Source: Azospirillum sp. SYSU D00513
GTDB taxonomy: Bacteria > Pseudomonadota > Alphaproteobacteria > Azospirillales > Azospirillaceae
Length of the DNA stretch: 64,000 nucleotides
Direction: 5' to 3'
Assembly (NCBI RefSeq): GCF_017356015.1
Contig: NZ_JAFIQV010000013.1
Location: forward strand, 62,001-126,000
A program made the position numbers and the translations under genes. This document shows positions 60,632 to 64,000 of this stretch, in pieces; the first letter of the stretch is position 1, and each line of letters opens with the position of its first letter. The notes under the pieces were generated by a model, which saw only the letters and a list, made by a program, of their open reading frames with translations, did no database searches and was not told the DNA's origin.

Positions 60632-61483
60632 TCACCCTTCCCTGAGGAAGTCCCGGACCAGTTGGATCTGCTCCTTGCTCATGAGGGCGGGGGCATGGCC
60701 CGTGTGGGGGATCTCCACAAGCCGCGCCGCAGGGCCGCGCCGGGTCATCTCCTCCGCCGTCTCCCTGGACAGCAGGTCCGAGTTGGCGCCGCGCAGCACC
60801 AGCACCGGGCAGCGGACCCGCTCCCACACCGGCCAGAGATCGACGTCCGCCATCGGCTGAGCCTGGAAGGCGGCGGCGATCCCCGGATCGTAGGCGAGGG
60901 CCCAGCGGCCGTCGGGCAGGCGGCGCGCGCTGTGCTCCGCCATGTGGCGCCAGCAGGCGTCCGGCAGGCTGCCGAATCCCATCAGGATGAAGCGCAGGTA
61001 GGATTCCAGCGCCGGAATATCCTCGAAGATCGGCGTCTTGCCGACATAGTCGGCGATGCGCTCCAGCCCCTCCCGCGCGATGAAGGGGCCGACGTCGTTG
61101 ATCACCAGCCGGCGGATCGGGCTGTTCGGCTGGGCCGCCAGCATCATCCCGATCAGCCCGCCCATCGATGTCCCGACCCAATCCACCTCGTCGACGCCGA
61201 GCCGGGCGATCAGCGCCGCCATGTCCGCGCAATATTGCGGGTAGCCGTAGAGCGCGGGGTTCGCCAGCCAGTCGCTCCGGCCCCGGCCGACCACATCGGG
61301 ACAGGCGACGCGCCAGCCCTCGGCCATTTCGATGGCGAGACGGTCGAAGTCGCGCCCGTTCCGGGTCAGCCCATGGACGCAGACGAGCGTGCGGCGCGCG
61401 TCGTCGCGCCCCCACTGCGTGTAGGCCACACGGTGGAAGCCGGCCATGCTGAGGCCGAGAAAGCTGCGTTCGGACATCGGCAT
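60632..61483 (-). CDS. alpha/beta hydrolase
   Basis: 283 residues, cytoplasmic. Oxyanion region LVCVHGLTRNGRDFD, nucleophile elbow GTSMGGLIGMM, acid in RGANSDLLS, and His in HTGHAPALMS complete a catalytic triad. The PDVVGRGRSDWL segment is typical of the lysophospholipase/haloalkane-type lipase fold. Substrate unknown. GGGAG lies 9 nt before ATG 61483. The next gene ends 28 nt away on the same strand. Confidence 0.9.
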   Translation of the reverse strand: MPMSERSFLGLSMAGFHRVAYTQWGRDDARRTLVCVHGLTRNGRDFDRLAIEMAEGWRVACPDVVGRGRSDWLANPALYGYPQYCADMAALIARLGVDEVDWVGTSMGGLIGMMLAAQPNSPIRRLVINDVGPFIAREGLERIADYVGKTPIFEDIPALESYLRFILMGFGSLPDACWRHMAEHSARRLPDGRWALAYDPGIAAAFQAQPMADVDLWPVWERVRCPVLVLRGANSDLLSRETAEEMTRRGPAARLVEIPHTGHAPALMSKEQIQLVRDFLREG

Positions 61484-61511
61484 GGTCGGGACTCCCGCGG
61501 AAAGGGTGGCG

Positions 61512-62390
61512 CTAATCCCCGGTCTGGGCGACGGAGGTCTTGCCCGCGAGCGCCGAGGGTCCGGCCACCGACGGGTCGAACGGGTGGCGGTCGGGGCCGT
61601 AAAGGCGGCGGATCAGGCGCACGTAGGACTGGGTTTCCTCATAGGGCGGTATGCCTTTGTAGCGGTCCACGGCTCCTTCCCCCGCGTTGTAGCCGGCCAG
61701 CGCGAAGTTCACGTTGCCCTGGAAATAGGCGAGCAGCCAGCGCAGGTACTTCATTCCACCCCGGATGTTCTCCTTGGGATCGAAGACGTCGCGCACGCCG
61801 AAACGGTCCGCCGTATCGGGGATGAGCTGCATCAGCCCGGCCGCCGCCTTCGGCGACACGGCGTCGGTGCGGAAGGCGCTTTCCGTCTGGATGATCGCCA
61901 GCACCAGATCCGGGTCGAGCCCATAGGTGGGCGCCATCTCGCGGACGATGGCGACGATTTCCGCCGGGGGTGCGGCGAGCGCGCGCACCGGCCCGCCGCC
62001 CGGCCGGCAATAGGGACGGAATCGGCCGACGGCTTTGGGGACGTGGTTGATCATCCTGCGGGCATCGGCATGGCCGCGCTCGGCGGCCGCGCGCAGCCAT
62101 GCCGCACCCTTGTTCCGGTCGCGCCGCACCCCTATTCCAAAGAGATAGCGGCGCGCCAGCGTGTAGGCGGCGCCGGCATCCCCGTTCTCCGCCGCCTCGC
62201 AAACCATGCTGGCCGAGCCTGGCCTGTTGCTGGTGGTCACGGTGACGCCGTTTACCGTGACGCTGTTCAGCGAGGAGGTGGCGCCGCGATCCTTGGCCTG
62301 CGGCGCCCCACGCTCGGCCGCCGCCGCCATCGGCGCCGTGGCGACCGGCAGCAGGAAGGCGAGCAGGACGATCAGGGTTCTCGGCGACAA
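61512..62390 (-). CDS. lytic transglycosylase with Sel1 repeat
   Basis: 292 residues. A signal peptide (SPRTLIVLLAFLLPVATAP) is followed by a Sel1-type TPR repeat (AAYTLARRYLFGIGVRRDR) and an SLT domain: catalytic Glu in AIIQTESAFRTDAVS, then AGLMQLIPDTADRFGV, and NFALAGYNAGEGAV. It cleaves peptidoglycan to 1,6-anhydro-muropeptides. The start is TTG 62390: GAGGAG lies 7 nt upstream, and no ATG or GTG fits the signal peptide. The frame is open to 62480 but the added 30 residues are basic and unlike a signal. Confidence 0.9.
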   Translation of the reverse strand: MSPRTLIVLLAFLLPVATAPMAAAAERGAPQAKDRGATSSLNSVTVNGVTVTTSNRPGSASMVCEAAENGDAGAAYTLARRYLFGIGVRRDRNKGAAWLRAAAERGHADARRMINHVPKAVGRFRPYCRPGGGPVRALAAPPAEIVAIVREMAPTYGLDPDLVLAIIQTESAFRTDAVSPKAAAGLMQLIPDTADRFGVRDVFDPKENIRGGMKYLRWLLAYFQGNVNFALAGYNAGEGAVDRYKGIPPYEETQSYVRLIRRLYGPDRHPFDPSVAGPSALAGKTSVAQTGD

Positions 62391-62747
62391 AGACAAACTC
62401 CTCGGGTTCTTCGCAAGTATGGGCGGGAGGGAGAGGATCGGCAAGGATCCCCGCCTTGTACAACCCCGGCGGCCCCTCATGCGGCCCCAAAGCCTCTCCG
62501 TCCAGAAAAAGGCGGAGGGCCGAAAGCTCCGCCCGACAATCTCACGGAAACAGGAAACTTACAAATAATTTTCGCTAAATATTTGGCGCGGCTTGTCTTT
62601 CCTCACCTTTGGCGGCCAGGCGAGTTCCTCGGTTGGCCCTTAACATTTTCTTATGGAACGACTATTATGTTCGTTATAGGCGGCTTCCATTTGGGCCCTG
62701 CCCGCAGGCCTGAATTCGGGGGTATGCCATCATTCATACCCTCACTG
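62391..62747. other. AT-richer intergenic region before the MHYT gene
   Basis: A gap of almost 400 bp. It has a GC-rich part, a strongly AT-rich stretch near 62555-62585 (ACTTACAAATAATTTTC...) and a CtrA-like site. No gene or RNA is recognised. It presumably holds the promoters of the transglycosylase and MHYT genes. Confidence 0.5.
62640..62654. promoter_or_regulatory. CtrA-like box upstream of the MHYT gene
   Basis: TTAA-N7-TTAT (62640-62643, 62651-62654), 7 of 8 to the CtrA consensus TTAA-N7-TTAA, about 135 bp before the MHYT start. Confidence 0.35.
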
Positions 62748-62795
62748 TAACGAGCCCGCATCCTAACGAGCCCACACCGTAACGAGCCTTGACCG
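62748..62795. repeat. three 16-nt tandem repeats overlapping the MHYT gene start
   Basis: TAACGAGCCCGCATCC (62748-62763), TAACGAGCCCACACCG (62764-62779) and TAACGAGCCTTGACCG (62780-62795): identical in the first nine bases. The TTG start of the next gene lies inside the third copy. Confidence 0.7.
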
Positions 62796-64000
62796 GAACC
62801 TACGATCCCTTCCTCGTCGCGCTGTCCTACATCGTCGCCGCTTTCGGCGGCTATGTGGCGCTGGACCTCACGTCGCACGCCCGCAGGGCGCGGCGCTGGA
62901 GCAACGCGTGGCTCGCCGGCGCGTCGCTGGCACTCGGCGCCGGAATCTGGTCGATGCATTTCATCGGCATGCTGGCGTTGCAGACGCCGATGCCGATCAC
63001 CTATGATACCGGGCTGACGGCGCTGTCCTTCGCGCTCGCCGTCACGATGTCCGGCGCCGGGCTCTTCGCCGTGGCGCAGAAGGGGACGAAGCGCCTCTTC
63101 CTTCCGGTCGCCGGCACGCTGACCGGGCTGGGCATCGTGTCCATGCATTACGTCGGCATGGCCAGCATGCAGATGCCGGCCCGCCTGGATTACGACACGT
63201 CGCTCGTCATCCTCTCGACGGTGATCGCCGTCGCGGCCTCCTGCGCGGCCCTGTGGCTGGCCTTCCACACCCACAATCCCTGGCAGCGCATGGCGAGCGC
63301 CCTGATGATGGGCCTCGCCGTCGTCAGCATGCATTACACGGGCATGGCCGCCGCACGCTTCACCGACATGGATCATGGCGACGCCGGGATGGACATGGCG
63401 ATGGCCCTGTCCACGCCGAACCTGGCGGTCGGCACCGCGGCCGGAACGATCCTGCTGCTGGCTCTGGCGCTGGCCTCGGCGCTGCTGGACCGCCAGCGCG
63501 AGGCCCGGCGGGCCGCGGCGCGGGAGGCGCAGTACCGCTCGATCTTCGACACGGCGGTGGACCCGATCGTCGTGGTGGACGAGGACGGGATCATCCGGTC
63601 CTACAACCATGCCGCGGAGGAGACCTTCGGCCATTCCGCCGAGGCGGCCATCAACGCCCCCATCGCGCTTCTCATTCCGGACATGCAACAATTCGCGCCG
63701 GGAGACCTGGCGCGTTCCGGTCCGGAGGCGGAAAGGCAGGCGGGCGGGCGTTTCGCGGCGCGTGCGCGCGACGCCTGCGGGCGGCGCAAGGACGGATCGC
63801 TCTTCCCGCTGGAACTGTCGGTGTCGGAATGGCGTGACGGGCGCCGCCGCTACTTCACGGGCATCCTGCGCGACGTCACCGCCCGCAAGGCCGCCGAGGC
63901 AGCACTGCGGCAGGCGAAGGAGGAGGCCGACATCGCGCGCGAGGCCGCGCTGGCCGCCCGCGACCTCGCCGAACGCGCGGACATGGCGAAGACCAAGTTC
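62789..64000 (+). CDS. MHYT-PAS signalling protein (3' end beyond window)
   Basis: 404 codons visible. Three repeats of the MHYT type (SMHFIGM, SMHYVGM, SMHYTGM) in a seven-helix region (about 1-235) suggest a membrane sensor of O2, CO or NO. A PAS domain follows (about 255-375; YRSIFDTAVDPIVVVDEDG), then a coiled coil (EADIAREAALAARDLAERAD) that leads into a kinase or cyclase beyond the edge. A TAA stands 9 nt before TTG 62789, and no other start gives the first MHYT helix, so TTG is the start. Confidence 0.85.
   Translation, partial: MTGTYDPFLVALSYIVAAFGGYVALDLTSHARRARRWSNAWLAGASLALGAGIWSMHFIGMLALQTPMPITYDTGLTALSFALAVTMSGAGLFAVAQKGTKRLFLPVAGTLTGLGIVSMHYVGMASMQMPARLDYDTSLVILSTVIAVAASCAALWLAFHTHNPWQRMASALMMGLAVVSMHYTGMAAARFTDMDHGDAGMDMAMALSTPNLAVGTAAGTILLLALALASALLDRQREARRAAAREAQYRSIFDTAVDPIVVVDEDGIIRSYNHAAEETFGHSAEAAINAPIALLIPDMQQFAPGDLARSGPEAERQAGGRFAARARDACGRRKDGSLFPLELSVSEWRDGRRRYFTGILRDVTARKAAEAALRQAKEEADIAREAALAARDLAERADMAKTKF

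Noticed and set aside
62391-62480. N-terminal extension of the lytic transglycosylase
   Set aside because: Basic, unconserved-looking residues ahead of a good signal peptide that starts at a TTG with GAGGAG upstream.

Overview
The window is high-GC chromosomal DNA from an alphaproteobacterium, most likely Azospirillum or a close Rhodospirillales relative. The class assignment rests on genes seen here: a divK-pleD pair, HdaA, an EipB-type envelope protein, an aa3-oxidase subunit IV, a PmtA-type methyltransferase, ExoD and CtrA-like boxes (TTAA-N7-TTAA). The genus is inferred from overall gene content and was not tested by a search. There are about 63 protein genes. I saw no tRNA, rRNA, CRISPR array or insertion sequence. 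Most of it reads as core genome with a dense signalling section.

Layout. 1-7.3 kb: the 3' part of an ABC exporter gene, a small membrane protein, a PAS-PAS hybrid histidine kinase, a PRC-barrel lipoprotein, then an FAD oxidoreductase next to a polysaccharide pyruvyl transferase family protein. 7.5-14.2 kb: a HAD nucleotidase-like protein, HU, two GNAT acetyltransferases, an RpoH-type sigma factor, a TPR/glycosyltransferase-9-like protein and an exported alpha/beta hydrolase. 14.2-16.9 kb: a molybdopterin operon moeA-moaD-unknown-moaE, preceded by three copies of a 10-mer. 17.1-19.6 kb: two overlapping genes of unknown function, divergent from an OmpR-type regulator. 20.6-22.1 kb: an EamA/RhtA-type exporter divergent from an Lrp/AsnC regulator, with a palindromic operator.

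22.1-30.6 kb is the signalling core. It holds a four-gene operon (REC-DUF3369-histidine kinase, SiaB-like kinase, SiaC-like phosphoprotein, coiled-coil histidine kinase), sugE under a tandem-hairpin guanidine-II (mini-ykkC) riboswitch, divK-pleD, and a stand-alone diguanylate cyclase. 30.8-38 kb: a hydroxyacid dehydrogenase, eipB-like, aspS, rnd, and a degenerate GGDEF/EAL protein behind a perfect CtrA box. 38.1-44.3 kb: a polyphosphate group (ppk-ppx, a SixA-like phosphatase, a CYTH-CHAD protein). 44.3-51.7 kb: an OhrR-like MarR regulator, an SDR lacking its catalytic Tyr and Lys, the overlapping chain CDP-alcohol phosphatidyltransferase - PerM - hdaA, a DUF2066 protein divergent from purM-purN, and an aa3-oxidase subunit IV. 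51.9-62.4 kb: ndk, an ABC-F ATPase with exoD, pmtA, an SDR, yicC-gmk, rsmA, a periplasmic protein, a hydrolase and a lytic transglycosylase. The window ends inside an MHYT-PAS signalling gene.

Points most worth following: the SiaB/SiaC pair embedded between two histidine kinases with no SiaA or SiaD beside it; the guanidine-II riboswitch on sugE; purM, whose conserved N-terminus can only be translated from an ATT codon (or after a start-codon lesion); and CtrA-like boxes in front of several c-di-GMP or signalling genes.
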